Part shown: in pieces, positions 23,699 to 31,749 of the stretch
Position numbering within the stretch: position 1 is the stretch's first letter
How the letters are laid out: each line of letters starts with the position of its first letter
From: an uncultured Clostridia bacterium
GTDB lineage: Bacteria > Bacillota > Clostridia > Oscillospirales > Ruminococcaceae
Assembly: GCA_947383835.1 (NCBI GenBank)
Contig: CANDEV010000021.1
Coordinates: forward strand, 1-44,250
DNA: 44,250 nt
Reading direction: 5' to 3'
Made by a program: the position numbers and the translations under genes
Notes under the pieces: generated by a model
What the model was told of the DNA's origin: nothing
The model's database searches: none
The model's input: only the letters and a program-made list of their open reading frames with translations

Positions 23699-23874
23699 GA
23701 TCCGCTTTCACCACGCTTTTATTTTTTTTTTTTTTTATTTTTTAATAATACCATAAATCCTGTCTGTTTGCAATGTATGATATTACAAAAATTTAACTTG
23801 TTTTTAAGTTAAATTTACTTAAAAATTTGATTTAATTAAATTAATTTAATTTGGTAAAATTAACATTTTGTGAA

Positions 23875-23909
23875 TGAAAACGTTACAGACAAATATGTAA
23901 ACGTTATAC
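23875..23909. promoter_or_regulatory. Tandem LacI-type operators between regulator and ABC genes
   Basis: TGAAAACGTTACAG (23875-23888) and TGTAAACGTTATAC (23896-23909) both have the AACGTT core of LacI-family sites and lie 21 bp apart, two helical turns, on the same face. They are about 200 bp upstream of the binding-protein promoter. Confidence 0.65.
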
Positions 23910-24106
23910 TAAAATTCATGAAATGATGAATTAATTTAAAACCATTGTGCATAATACATATATACTAACAAGAAAATATTGTTGCAATTTATGAAAACAT
24001 AACAAATATTTTTCATGTTTATATAATGCTCAAAATTTCAAATTGTGCATAATATTAAAAATTAAACAGCATGTATTGTACGATTTGACGATAAATAAAT
24101 TTTTTA

Positions 24107-24135
24107 TTGACAGAATTGCGCAATATATTTATAAT
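24107..24135 (+). promoter_or_regulatory. Promoter for the sugar-binding protein gene
   Basis: TTGACA (24107-24112), 17-nt spacer, TATAAT (24130-24135). The surrounding 23699-24106 is extremely AT-rich with a T run near 23725-23740. Confidence 0.85.
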
Positions 24136-24222
24136 AAAGTCGTAACATTTTGAGCGTAAAGCTAATTGCAAAACAAATTGCAAACCGCAAACAAAACCAA
24201 TTTATTTCAGGAGGATACTACA

Positions 24223-25644
24223 ATGCAAATGAAAAAAATCATGGCTGCTTTAACAGCAGTAATTATGGCAGGCTCTCTTGCCGCTTGCTCCAACAGCGAC
24301 GGAAACGGAGACACCACAACAGCTCCCGCAGCAGACGGCGGCGAGACAACAGCAGCTGCTGACAACGGCGGAAATGCCGACGCAGGAGACGCAGGCAATA
24401 CAGCAGGCGACGGCTCTCTCAGCGGCACTATCAAGGTTCTTCACCACCGTACAGACCGCGATCAGGACGGCACAATGGCTAAGCTCACAGAGGGCTTCAA
24501 TGCTAAATATCCGGGAGTTACCGTTGAATATCAGTCTTTCACAAACTATGCCGACGACGTTGCAACTCTTATGCAGTCCGATAACTACGGCGACGTTGTA
24601 ATGACTCCTCAGGCTCTGAAGCAGGCTGATCTTCCCAACTTCTTCGCTTCCTTCGGCAGCTACGACGAGCTTTCCTCAAAGTGGTACTGGCTTGAAAATT
24701 ACAGCGTTGACGGACAGGTTTACGCTCTCCCCACAGGCGGTACTGCTTCGGGTATTCTTTACAATAAAAAGGTTTGGGCAGATGCGGGAATTACCAATCT
24801 CCCCACAACCACAGACGAATTTATCGAGTGCCTCGGCAAGATCAGAGATAACACCGACGCTATCCCTTACTATACAAACTACAACGCAGGCTGGACTATC
24901 GTTCAGTGGCAGAGCCTTGTGGTAGGCGCTTCCGGAGACCCCTCCTACATCAATCAGAGACTTCTTACCGACAAGGAAGACCTTTTCTTCGAGGGCAGCC
25001 CATACGACGCTGTATACGGCACACTCTTTAAGGTATACGCTGACGCTTCTCTCCACGAGGAAGACCCCTCCACAACAGACTGGGAAGGCTGTAAGCCCGC
25101 TATGGCTCAAGGCAAGATCGGTACAATGGTAATGGGTTCATGGGCTATTTCACAGTTCCAGGAGGCTGCCGTAAACGCAGGTGAAGACCCCTCCAATATC
25201 GGATATATGCCTTTCCCCAACAGCATTAACGGAAAGATCTACTCCGTATCTTCCAACGATTATATGATGAGCGCAAACAAGAATTCCGCAAACCTTGACG
25301 CCGCTAAGGCATACGTTGAGTGGTTCTGCGCTGATTCGGGATTTGCACAGAACGAAGGCGAGATCTCCGGTCTTAAGGGTGCGGCAATGCCCGAGACTCT
25401 TTCTTCCTTTGACGAGCTTGGCGTTGAGCTGTTCGTTGAAGACCCCACACCTGAAAATCTCGTTGGCAAGTTCGACGATATCGCAAAGACTTCCGAGGTA
25501 GACCCTTGGGGCGACGCTTCCACAAACTTCAAGTTCAAAATGGCTGAAGCAGCGTTCAGAGGCGAGGGCGAGGATTCCTACAAGTCTATATGTGACGATG
25601 TAAACAAGTCATGGAATGAGACAAGAGATTCAATTCTCGGCTAA
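24223..25644 (+). CDS. ABC transporter sugar-binding lipoprotein
   Basis: 473 residues. The signal peptide ends in lipobox LAAC with lipidated Cys22, then a Gly/Ala/Thr/Asp-rich linker (about 23-68) and an extracellular solute-binding protein family 1 domain (GTIKVLHHRTDRDQDGTMAKLTEGFNAKYPGVTVEYQSF...). It captures an oligosaccharide for the two permeases downstream. ATG 24223 follows AGGAGG (24209-24214) by eight bases; the frame is open further upstream but that region lies in the leader. Codons are strongly biased to AAG, AAC, TTC, GAC and CTC/CTT compared with neighbours, as in very highly expressed genes. A GC-rich repeat and a palindromic element separate it from the permeases. Confidence 0.93.
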   Translation: MQMKKIMAALTAVIMAGSLAACSNSDGNGDTTTAPAADGGETTAAADNGGNADAGDAGNTAGDGSLSGTIKVLHHRTDRDQDGTMAKLTEGFNAKYPGVTVEYQSFTNYADDVATLMQSDNYGDVVMTPQALKQADLPNFFASFGSYDELSSKWYWLENYSVDGQVYALPTGGTASGILYNKKVWADAGITNLPTTTDEFIECLGKIRDNTDAIPYYTNYNAGWTIVQWQSLVVGASGDPSYINQRLLTDKEDLFFEGSPYDAVYGTLFKVYADASLHEEDPSTTDWEGCKPAMAQGKIGTMVMGSWAISQFQEAAVNAGEDPSNIGYMPFPNSINGKIYSVSSNDYMMSANKNSANLDAAKAYVEWFCADSGFAQNEGEISGLKGAAMPETLSSFDELGVELFVEDPTPENLVGKFDDIAKTSEVDPWGDASTNFKFKMAEAAFRGEGEDSYKSICDDVNKSWNETRDSILG

Positions 25645-25692
25645 ATTTTAATCAAGTTATCACCTATTTCATCTTCTCTTTAACTCCTTAAA

Positions 25693-25820
25693 AATTTGCG
25701 GGCGATCCCCGCAGCCAAAGTCACCCCCAATGTTGGGTACAATATGCCTCTCCTTTCCAAAGCTCCCCTCAAGGGGGGCGGGAAATGACGGCATATCCCA
25801 ACATTGGAGCGCTGCTGCGG
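25693..25820. repeat. GC-rich dispersed intergenic repeat, copy D (inverted)
   Basis: On the minus strand this reads CCCGCCCCCCTTGAGGGGAGCT, then CCCAACATTGGGGGTGACTTTG and GCTGCGGGG, the same module order as copies A and E. A further CCAATGTTGGG lies on its outer side. It sits just after the binding-protein gene, whose transcript it may end or stabilise. Confidence 0.65.
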
Positions 25821-25838
25821 CTATGAAAATTTCCACTC

Positions 25839-25941
25839 ATACTAATTTACGTCTAAAAAGCGTTTAAAAAATCAAGCAAAAATTTGCGTATATGATTTTT
25901 ACGCAGATTTTTTAACTACGCTTTTAGATAGAAATTAGTAT
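25839..25941. mobile_element. 103-bp palindromic MITE-like element, copy 1
   Basis: Ends ATACTAATTT and AAATTAGTAT, with imperfect inverted arms of about 45 nt. In the transcript it would form one long hairpin. It lies 20 bp before the first permease start, separating the binding-protein and permease genes. Closely matches copy 2 in inverse orientation. Codes for no protein, so movement would need a transposase from elsewhere. Confidence 0.8.
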
Positions 25942-25961
25942 CAAATACGGAGGAGCAGCTT

Positions 25962-26912
25962 ATGGCAAAAAATAATAAATCACTAAGCTCGAAAAGCTTC
26001 GGCAACTCGGGTTCATATGTGGGAAAAAGGCTCAGCCGACAGTATACAAACAAAATGCTCACGGTCATTTTGTTTCTGCTGATACCGACTGTGCTTTTGT
26101 TTATATTCACCTATATACCCGCTTTCAATATGTTCAGATACGGCTTTGAGGAGCGCGACCAGTTCGGCGTAAACGTAAAGTTTATCGGATTTGAAAATTA
26201 CAAGACGATATTCAATACCCCTGAATATTTCTCCACCTTTAAAAACAGTATATACTACCTTTTCGGTTCGTTTTTACAGTTGGGACTTGCTCTGTTTCTT
26301 GCAACTATTCTTTGCTCGAAGATCAGATTTTCCAACTTCTTTAAAGGCGTTTTATTTTTCCCTTATATGATAAACACCGTTGCCGTTGCGGTAATTTTCC
26401 GCCGCTTTTTCCAAAGGGGCGACGGCATAACCAATACGGACGGTACTCTTAACTCGATAATAACTCTTTTGGGAGGCGATCCTGTAAAGTTCCTTTCAAC
26501 AGAGGGACTTGTAAATGTCTGTCTGGTATTTGTTTCGATATGGCGTTATATCGGCTTTGATCTTGTAATGTTTATCGGAGCGATACAGTCGGTATCTCCC
26601 GACATATACGAAGCGGCGGAGCTTGACGGCGCAAACCGCTGGCAGGTATTCCGATATATCATTGCCCCCGGAATACGTCCCATAATTTTGCTGCAAATGA
26701 TACTTGCGGTAAAGGGTGCGATAAGCGTTTACGAAATACCTTATATCATCACAGGCGGACGCTTCGGTTCAAGCACCTTTGTTATTCAGACCACCGAGAC
26801 AGCCTTTAAGTTCCAGAAGGTGGGACTTGCCTCGGCAATGGCTGTGGTGCTGACAATAATCATAATCATAGTCACCGTAATTCAAAAGCTATGCTTCAAG
26901 GAGGAAAAGTGA
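25962..26912 (+). CDS. Sugar ABC transporter permease, MalF/UgpA type
   Basis: 316 residues with six transmembrane helices (first about 33-53) and the permease EAA loop, EAAELDGANRWQVFRYIIAPGIRP, that docks on the ATPase. The N-terminal 30 residues are polar and basic. With the MalG-type partner it forms the membrane channel for the sugar bound by the upstream lipoprotein. GGAGGAGC precedes ATG 25962. One base separates it from the next gene. Confidence 0.93.
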   Translation: MAKNNKSLSSKSFGNSGSYVGKRLSRQYTNKMLTVILFLLIPTVLLFIFTYIPAFNMFRYGFEERDQFGVNVKFIGFENYKTIFNTPEYFSTFKNSIYYLFGSFLQLGLALFLATILCSKIRFSNFFKGVLFFPYMINTVAVAVIFRRFFQRGDGITNTDGTLNSIITLLGGDPVKFLSTEGLVNVCLVFVSIWRYIGFDLVMFIGAIQSVSPDIYEAAELDGANRWQVFRYIIAPGIRPIILLQMILAVKGAISVYEIPYIITGGRFGSSTFVIQTTETAFKFQKVGLASAMAVVLTIIIIIVTVIQKLCFKEEK

Positions 26913-26913
26913 T

Positions 26914-27780
26914 ATGGCGGCAAGCAGCGTTTACAACGATTACGATCTTCGGGAAAGCAAGATAAAAAGCGGAATATTTAATTTTCTAAAATACGCTGTG
27001 CTTGTAATTGCGTGTCTTGTTGTAATTATCCCTTTAATGGTAGTTTTTATCGGCTCGTTTAAGGAAAACAAGGAATTTCTTTCCTCAAACGTTTTTGCTC
27101 TTCCAACAAAAATTGAGTGGAGCAACTATTCAACGGCGTTTATTGACGGACAGGTTCTTACCGGCTTTAAAAACACTATTATTATCCTATTTTTCTCCTG
27201 TATCGGCACTGTCATAACAGGCTCTATGACAGCATATGTCCTACAGCGTTTTAAGACGACCTTGGGCAATGTTATAAAGGCGGCGTTTCTTCTTGCAACG
27301 CTTCTGCCGAATATTTCAATGCAGGTAACGGTTTACCGCATTGTAAATGCCTTCGGACTTGTCGGCTCAATGGCTGCGCCTATCATTCTCTATGTGGGAA
27401 CGGATATTATTTCAATTTATATATTCATTCAGTTCCTCGACAACATTTCCTACTCTCTTGATGAAAGCGCGGTCATGGACGGGGCAAATTATTTCACTGT
27501 TTATATAAGAATAATTTTCCCGCTTTTGAAGCCGGCTATAGCAACTGTGCTTATCATAAAAATAATAAGCATTTACAACGATTTCTATACGCCGCAGCTT
27601 TATATCTCCAGCAAACCCGTTGTTTCTACGGCTCTGTACAATTTTATCGGACCGTACGGCGCCAAGTGGGAGATAATATTTGCAGGTATCGTGATTTGTA
27701 TCATACCGACCCTTGTTATATTCCTTTCGCTTCAGAAGTATATTTACAACGGTCTTGTAAACGGTTCTGTAAAAGAGTGA
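26914..27780 (+). CDS. Sugar ABC transporter permease, MalG/UgpE type
   Basis: 288 residues, six transmembrane helices (first about 25-50) and the EAA-type loop ESAVMDGANYFTVYIRIIFPLLKP. It is the second membrane subunit. GGAGGAAAAGTG at the end of the preceding gene is the ribosome binding site. No ATPase gene follows; as in many Firmicutes a shared MsmK/UgpC-type ATPase encoded elsewhere is the likely energiser. A complex hairpin region starts three bases after the stop. Confidence 0.93.
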   Translation: MAASSVYNDYDLRESKIKSGIFNFLKYAVLVIACLVVIIPLMVVFIGSFKENKEFLSSNVFALPTKIEWSNYSTAFIDGQVLTGFKNTIIILFFSCIGTVITGSMTAYVLQRFKTTLGNVIKAAFLLATLLPNISMQVTVYRIVNAFGLVGSMAAPIILYVGTDIISIYIFIQFLDNISYSLDESAVMDGANYFTVYIRIIFPLLKPAIATVLIIKIISIYNDFYTPQLYISSKPVVSTALYNFIGPYGAKWEIIFAGIVICIIPTLVIFLSLQKYIYNGLVNGSVKE

Positions 27781-27782
27781 TC

Positions 27783-27906
27783 AAAATGCGTATCCTTTTA
27801 GGCATGTAACGATACAGAAGTATTGTTACCCATGGGAGCATTTTAACCTTTCAGACATAGTATGCCTAAAAGGTTAAAGGCTCAGCCTTTGGGGTACGCA
27901 TTTTTA
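27783..27906 (+). terminator. Multibranched hairpin/terminator after the permease genes
   Basis: An outer stem AAAATGCGTA/TACGCATTTT (27783-27792 with 27895-27904) encloses CCTTTTAGGCAT/ATGCCTAAAAGG (27794-27805 with 27862-27873, perfect 12 bp), which itself encloses GTAACGATAC/GTATTGTTAC with an AGAA tetraloop (27806-27829). A further AAAGGC/GCCTTT hairpin is at 27876-27890. A T run follows the outer stem. Termination is likely; the nested structure is far more elaborate than that needs. Confidence 0.65.
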
Positions 27907-27908
27907 TA

Positions 27909-27937
27909 TTGACAATTGGCAAAAATTTTGCTAAAAT
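27909..27937 (+). promoter_or_regulatory. Promoter for the small NHLP-like gene
   Basis: TTGACA (27909-27914), 17-nt spacer, TAAAAT (27932-27937), directly after the hairpin region. Confidence 0.75.
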
Positions 27938-27971
27938 AATTACAGAAAAAATTTGAAAGGAATGATTTTTC

Positions 27972-28190
27972 ATGGATATCAAAGCAAAGATCGACAAGGT
28001 TGTGAATAAAGTAAAGTCCGACAAGAATTTTGCGGAAAAATTTAAAAGCGAACCGATCAAAGCTGTAGAGGAAGTCCTTGGCGTCGACCTGCCGGACGAC
28101 GTTATCAACAGCGTTGTAAGCGGAGTTAAGGCAAAGATCGACATTGGAAATTTAAAGGACGGTTTAGGTTCTCTTTTCGGTAAAAAATAA
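27972..28190 (+). CDS. Small acidic/basic helical protein with NHLP-like leader features
   Basis: 72 residues: MDIKAKIDKVVNKVKSDKNFAEKFKSEPIKAVEEVLGVDLPDDVINSVVSGVKAKIDIGNLKDGLGSLFGKK. The stretch FAEKFKSEPIKAVEEVLGVDLPDDV resembles the leader part of Nif11/NHLP ribosomal-peptide precursors (Lxx-DPxxALxExxGxDLPxxV). The C-terminal end is glycine-rich, GLGSLFGKK. No radical-SAM, LanM, peptidase or export gene is adjacent, so a peptide precursor role is not supported by context; it may be a free-standing protein of the same fold. GAAAGGAATG precedes ATG 27972, and it has its own promoter and terminator, implying a distinct, strongly expressed unit. Confidence 0.65.
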   Translation: MDIKAKIDKVVNKVKSDKNFAEKFKSEPIKAVEEVLGVDLPDDVINSVVSGVKAKIDIGNLKDGLGSLFGKK

Positions 28191-28192
28191 TT

Positions 28193-28224
28193 AAAACGGA
28201 GCGTTAACTGAACGCTCCGTTTTT
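28193..28224 (+). terminator. Rho-independent terminator after the NHLP-like gene
   Basis: AAAACGGAGCGTT pairs perfectly with AACGCTCCGTTTT around a five-base loop, followed by T. It also faces the convergent MerR gene. Confidence 0.9.
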
Positions 28225-28251
28225 GCAAATGTTACCTAGCAGGAGGTTATA

Positions 28252-29292
28252 TTATGTTCTTACAAAAACATAATAATCCGTGTCAAATCCGCCCCAGCGG
28301 TAGTCGCCGCTTTTCCATTCGATGATAAGGTATTCGGCGCCGTCGACCTTGCGTATCTCGTAAGCGCAGGCGGTGCTGTTCCATTTTCGGAGCACGTATC
28401 CTTTCGTCCAGACCTGCATATTATTGCCGCTTATGATCTCGCTGCCGTACACGCTTGTGCAGGTTCCATTGGGCAGGAATTCTATCTTTTCAAAATACGG
28501 TTCAAAGCTGCTGTTAAAATTGTCGGGCGAAAAGTTCTCCTTGTCTGCAATGAAACCGATGGCTTTCCAACTGCCCAGGACTTTTTCATCGTTCTTAAAT
28601 GGCATATCGATATTATCCTTTCGGGCAATCTCATCAGCGGTGTAATGCTTGCTGTCCAGCTTTTTCAGGGTAATAACATCAATGCCGCTGTGGGTCTTGA
28701 AATCAATTTTCATGTAAAGACCGTCTCCGCGGTTTTCAAGGGTGTAATCGCAAACACATGAAGAATTTCCGCCGTTGTACAAAAATTTTCCCTTAGTCCA
28801 AGAGAAGCACCAGTACCACTCGCCGTTTGGGAGAAAGTACAGCTCGCGCTCCTTGCTGCCCATATTGGCGGAACTATCTTCCGTAATTATCCACCTGCCG
28901 ATAACGTCCTCGTCGTTTTCAAAGGGGACGTTTACGTCCTCGTGCAGAAGTTCAATATTATTTGTTTTCATAAAATCTCCTCCAAGTATTATTTTTTGGG
29001 TATCTTCAAGCATTGTCAACGTCTCGTAAAGACGTGACTTTTTTTCGGCGAACAAGCTTTGGATATCTTCGGTATCAGCTTTTCCGTTTGTGATCCTTTT
29101 GATTTCCGAAAGAGTAAACCCGACCGATTTAAGGGACGTTATCTTACCAACGTCGGCTATCTGACTTTTGTCATAATATCTGCATTTGGTTAAAAGATTT
29201 GTCTCCACGGGTTTAAGTACGCCTTTTTTGTCATAATATCTGACAGTTGATTCCGGAACGCCGCAAGCTTTTGCAAATTCTTTGATTTTCAT
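28252..29292 (-). CDS. MerR-family regulator with two C-terminal lipocalin-like sensor repeats
   Basis: 346 residues. Residues 1-70 are a MerR winged helix-turn-helix (MKIKEFAKACGVPESTVRYYDKKGVL...), 75-105 the dimer coiled coil. Two related domains follow: one from 121 (PFENDEDVIGRW 123-134, YFLPNGEW 152-159), the other from 228 (PFKNDEKVLGSW 231-242, EFLPNGTC near 271). Both look like the small beta-barrel, lipocalin-like repeats seen at the ends of some Clostridial sensor proteins, and would bind a hydrophobic or bulky ligand. Duplicate sensors on a MerR protein are unusual. The gene's own promoter has the stretched 19-bp spacer with a palindrome typical of MerR control, so it is probably self-regulated. 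ATG 29292 is preceded by an AGGAGG site. Confidence 0.85.
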   Translation of the reverse strand: MKIKEFAKACGVPESTVRYYDKKGVLKPVETNLLTKCRYYDKSQIADVGKITSLKSVGFTLSEIKRITNGKADTEDIQSLFAEKKSRLYETLTMLEDTQKIILGGDFMKTNNIELLHEDVNVPFENDEDVIGRWIITEDSSANMGSKERELYFLPNGEWYWCFSWTKGKFLYNGGNSSCVCDYTLENRGDGLYMKIDFKTHSGIDVITLKKLDSKHYTADEIARKDNIDMPFKNDEKVLGSWKAIGFIADKENFSPDNFNSSFEPYFEKIEFLPNGTCTSVYGSEIISGNNMQVWTKGYVLRKWNSTACAYEIRKVDGAEYLIIEWKSGDYRWGGFDTDYYVFVRT

Positions 29293-29332
29293 GTTAGACC
29301 TCCTTAAATGTTTTAAGGTACCTTATGTACGT

Positions 29333-29363
29333 ATTTTAACCCTGAAGCATAGTTCAGGGTCAA
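29333..29363 (-). promoter_or_regulatory. MerR-type promoter with 19-bp spacer and operator palindrome
   Basis: Minus-strand TTGACC (29363-29358), a 19-bp spacer, TAAAAT (29338-29333). Within it ACCCTGAA-N6-TTCAGGGT (29339-29360) is a perfect inverted repeat. The long spacer with a dyad between -35 and -10 is the hallmark of promoters that MerR proteins untwist. Confidence 0.85.
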
Positions 29364-29493
29364 TACATTTCATATATAATTTACAAAAAGTTTATAAAAG
29401 TAATAAAATTTCAGCAGAATGCAATTGTTAGCGGTAAAGCAATGCCGCGCGTACAGCGCCGGACAGAATAACGCTGTACGCACATTGCCGGCG

Positions 29494-29946
29494 TTATCGG
29501 TTTTTAAGTACGGCGTTTATACTTTTGATCTTTTTTTTCCATATTAAAAATTGTATCAGCCATATTATGGCGAAAATTGACGCAAAAATGCCGATGTAAA
29601 TAATTACCCCGATAAAACTGTGCTGCATCCAGTTTGCAAAATATGCAACGGGGAACATTATCGTCAGGTATATCAGGAAGCAGCTTACAGTCTGTTTCAA
29701 AAGGCTTATACTGTCCGCCTCCCAGATAAAGGAAGCCGCCGCAAAACCAACGCCCATTATCCCGCAGAGCAAGGTCTGTACAGCCGCAGCTGCAGCTTCG
29801 TTCCCAACAAATCCGATAAATTCGTCGGTGCAGATGATATAGCTGCCGCCGCCCCAAAAAAGAGATATTATGACCGTTATAATATTGCCTATAGCAATAC
29901 CTATTGGGAAACCTATTATCAATCTTGCCGCAATTCTTTTTTTCAT
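29494..29946 (-). CDS. DUF3021 membrane protein
   Basis: 150 residues with four transmembrane helices (about 7-30, 45-70, 82-102 and 110-130) and a short charged C-terminus. The layout and its position directly behind a LytTR DNA-binding gene identify it as DUF3021, the membrane partner usually encoded with LytTR proteins and thought to hold or inhibit the regulator. ATG 29946 is chosen because ATGAGG lies eight bases upstream; the frame opens earlier but would run into the LytTR gene. The gap between the two genes is ten bases. Confidence 0.85.
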   Translation of the reverse strand: MKKRIAARLIIGFPIGIAIGNIITVIISLFWGGGSYIICTDEFIGFVGNEAAAAAVQTLLCGIMGVGFAAASFIWEADSISLLKQTVSCFLIYLTIMFPVAYFANWMQHSFIGVIIYIGIFASIFAIIWLIQFLIWKKKIKSINAVLKNR

Positions 29947-29956
29947 ATTGAACACC

Positions 29957-30397
29957 TCATATTCCAAGTATTTTTTTGATTTTTGAAACGTATCTTCTGG
30001 ACACATATGTGACCTCCGAGTTTGACAGCGATACGCATATCGTGCCTGCCGCGCTAAGGTCGAATTCCTTTACTCTCTTAAGATTGATTATCTCCGAGTT
30101 GGATATTCGGACGAATTTTCTGCTTTCAAGAAGCTCCTCAAGCTCGTACAAACGCCTCCGCAGAAAGAATTCTCCCCGTTCCGTTACTGCTATGATCTTT
30201 CCGTCAAACGAGTATATCCTGATAATTTCATCGGGTTCGAGAATTTTAACGGTATTGTCCTTAAAAGCCGTTATGACCTGTCTGTCTTCCGAGGAAAGCT
30301 TTTCTGCAATGGCTTTGATGTCCTCGGTAACGCTGTCGGTAAAAATTACAATTTTAGGTACTTTGAAGTTTGCGTCTATTTTAATTTCGACCTCCAT
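29957..30397 (-). CDS. LytTR DNA-binding regulator without receiver domain
   Basis: 146 residues. The C-terminal 95 residues are a LytTR domain (IIRIYSFDGKIIAVTERGEFFLRRRLYELEELLESRKFVRISNSEIINLKRVKEF...VSRRYVSKIKKIL), the N-terminal 45 are not a receiver and begin MEVEIKIDANFKVPKIVIFTDSV. Such short LytTR proteins act in pairs with DUF3021 membrane proteins, usually on their own promoter. GGAGGTGAG precedes ATG 30397. Paired direct repeats upstream are candidate binding sites. Confidence 0.88.
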   Translation of the reverse strand: MEVEIKIDANFKVPKIVIFTDSVTEDIKAIAEKLSSEDRQVITAFKDNTVKILEPDEIIRIYSFDGKIIAVTERGEFFLRRRLYELEELLESRKFVRISNSEIINLKRVKEFDLSAAGTICVSLSNSEVTYVSRRYVSKIKKILGI

Positions 30398-30500
30398 TTT
30401 CTCACCTCCAACTAAATTATATACGGCGGCAAGTTCTTTTTCAAGCGGTTTTCGTTAAGTGGTCGTCTCAAGAGAATAAACGGTGTTGAAATGCCGATAA

Positions 30501-30543
30501 ACACAGCGGTTACAACAATTGCAACACAGCGGTTGACAAATTG
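30501..30543. promoter_or_regulatory. Direct repeats, candidate LytTR binding sites
   Basis: ACACAGCGGTTACAACAATTG (start 30501) and ACACAGCGGTTGACAAATTG (start 30524) repeat at 23-bp spacing, about two turns, the geometry of LytTR targets. They lie between the divergent LytTR and XRE genes; the second overlaps a TTGACA at 30533-30538. Confidence 0.5.
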
Positions 30544-30622
30544 TAAAGTGCACTTGGTAGATTGTTTTGCCGAAAAATATTAAAATATATACATAAAATA
30601 ATTTTATGGGAGGACTCATATT

Positions 30623-31645
30623 ATGATACTTGCAGACAAAATAATTGAGTTAAGAAAGAAAAGCGGCTTGTCACAGGAGGAGCTTGCGGAAAAAATGAAC
30701 GTCAGCCGTCAGTCAGTTTCAAAGTGGGAGGGGGCGCAGTCCATACCCGATCTGGACAAAATTCTTGCCCTGTCAAAAATTTTCGGAGTAAGCACCGACT
30801 ATCTGCTAAAGGACGATTTCGAGGGTGAAGAGCCTGTCCCCACAGACGAGGTCGAGGGCGCGCTTCGAAAGGTTTCAATGGAAGAAGCCAACCGTTTCCT
30901 GCGCGTAAATGAAAAGCGTGCGCCGAAAACCGCTTTCGGTGTGATGCTCTGTATACTTTCGCCGTTATTACTTATAGTTCTGGCAGGACTTAGCGAGTAC
31001 AGCCCCAACTTTTTCGGAAGCTTTGCCATAAGCGAAAATTTTGCGGGCGGAGTGGGCGTTGCCGCACTTTTGACAATAACTGCCTGCGCCGTAATTATTT
31101 TCCTTATTTCGGGGCAGGAGCTTAAAGATTTTGAATATTTGGAAACAGACGGTATTGATACAGGCTACGGAGTAAGCGGTATGGTCAAGGAACGGCGTGG
31201 CGCGTACTCGTCACGGCACACTAAAAGCCTTATTTTAGGTACTGTTATCTGCATACTTTCGGTGATACCGCTGTTCCTGTCAGCCATTACCGACGACGAT
31301 CTTACTGCGATAATGGGATTTGTTTTGCTTATGGCGATATGCTCCGTCGGAGTTTATATTTTGATAAAAACATCTATGATCAACAGCGGCTTTGATATGC
31401 TGCTTGAAGAGGGGAAGTACAGCCGCGAAAACAAGTCCGCAAAAAAGAAACGCAGGGATATTATGGTAATTTATTGGCTTATTGTTACAGCAATATATAT
31501 AGGTTATGTTTGTTATGCCCGTTCTCATTTTTGGGACGACGCAAGCTTTTATTCCGACTGGAAGGAAAACGGTCTTGTAATTTGGGCGGCAGCCGGAGTG
31601 CTTTGCCCCGTTGTCAGCAGAATTGTTAAAATGGTCAGGAAATAA
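30623..31645 (+). CDS. XRE-family helix-turn-helix regulator with membrane domain
   Basis: 340 residues. An HTH_3 domain at 1-57 (LADKIIELRKKSGLSQEELAEKMNVSRQSVSKWEGAQSIPDLDKILALSKIFGVSTDYLL), a charged linker, then about six transmembrane helices (roughly 104-124, 140-160, 203-223, 229-249, 283-303 and 322-338). Regulators with this plan bind DNA from the membrane and may sense envelope stress or antimicrobial peptides. GGGAGGACTC precedes ATG 30623. It is divergent from LytTR/DUF3021 and the two could share the operator region. Confidence 0.85.
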   Translation: MILADKIIELRKKSGLSQEELAEKMNVSRQSVSKWEGAQSIPDLDKILALSKIFGVSTDYLLKDDFEGEEPVPTDEVEGALRKVSMEEANRFLRVNEKRAPKTAFGVMLCILSPLLLIVLAGLSEYSPNFFGSFAISENFAGGVGVAALLTITACAVIIFLISGQELKDFEYLETDGIDTGYGVSGMVKERRGAYSSRHTKSLILGTVICILSVIPLFLSAITDDDLTAIMGFVLLMAICSVGVYILIKTSMINSGFDMLLEEGKYSRENKSAKKKRRDIMVIYWLIVTAIYIGYVCYARSHFWDDASFYSDWKENGLVIWAAAGVLCPVVSRIVKMVRK

Positions 31646-31749
31646 TTTTACATTTGCTTAACAATTTGCAGTAAGCCAATAAATTATCGCTTTTTATACG
31701 GCAAGGCGGGAGCAAGCCCCCGCCCTACGATTTGCGTTAATTATTATTT

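Noticed and set aside
25645..25961. Separate gene or promoter for the permeases in this gap
   Set aside because: No ORF; the sequence is taken up by the two repeat elements, and no convincing -35/-10 pair was seen.
27783..27906. tRNA-like interpretation of the cloverleaf-like fold
   Set aside because: Arm lengths and loops do not fit a tRNA, and no anticodon or T-loop consensus is present.
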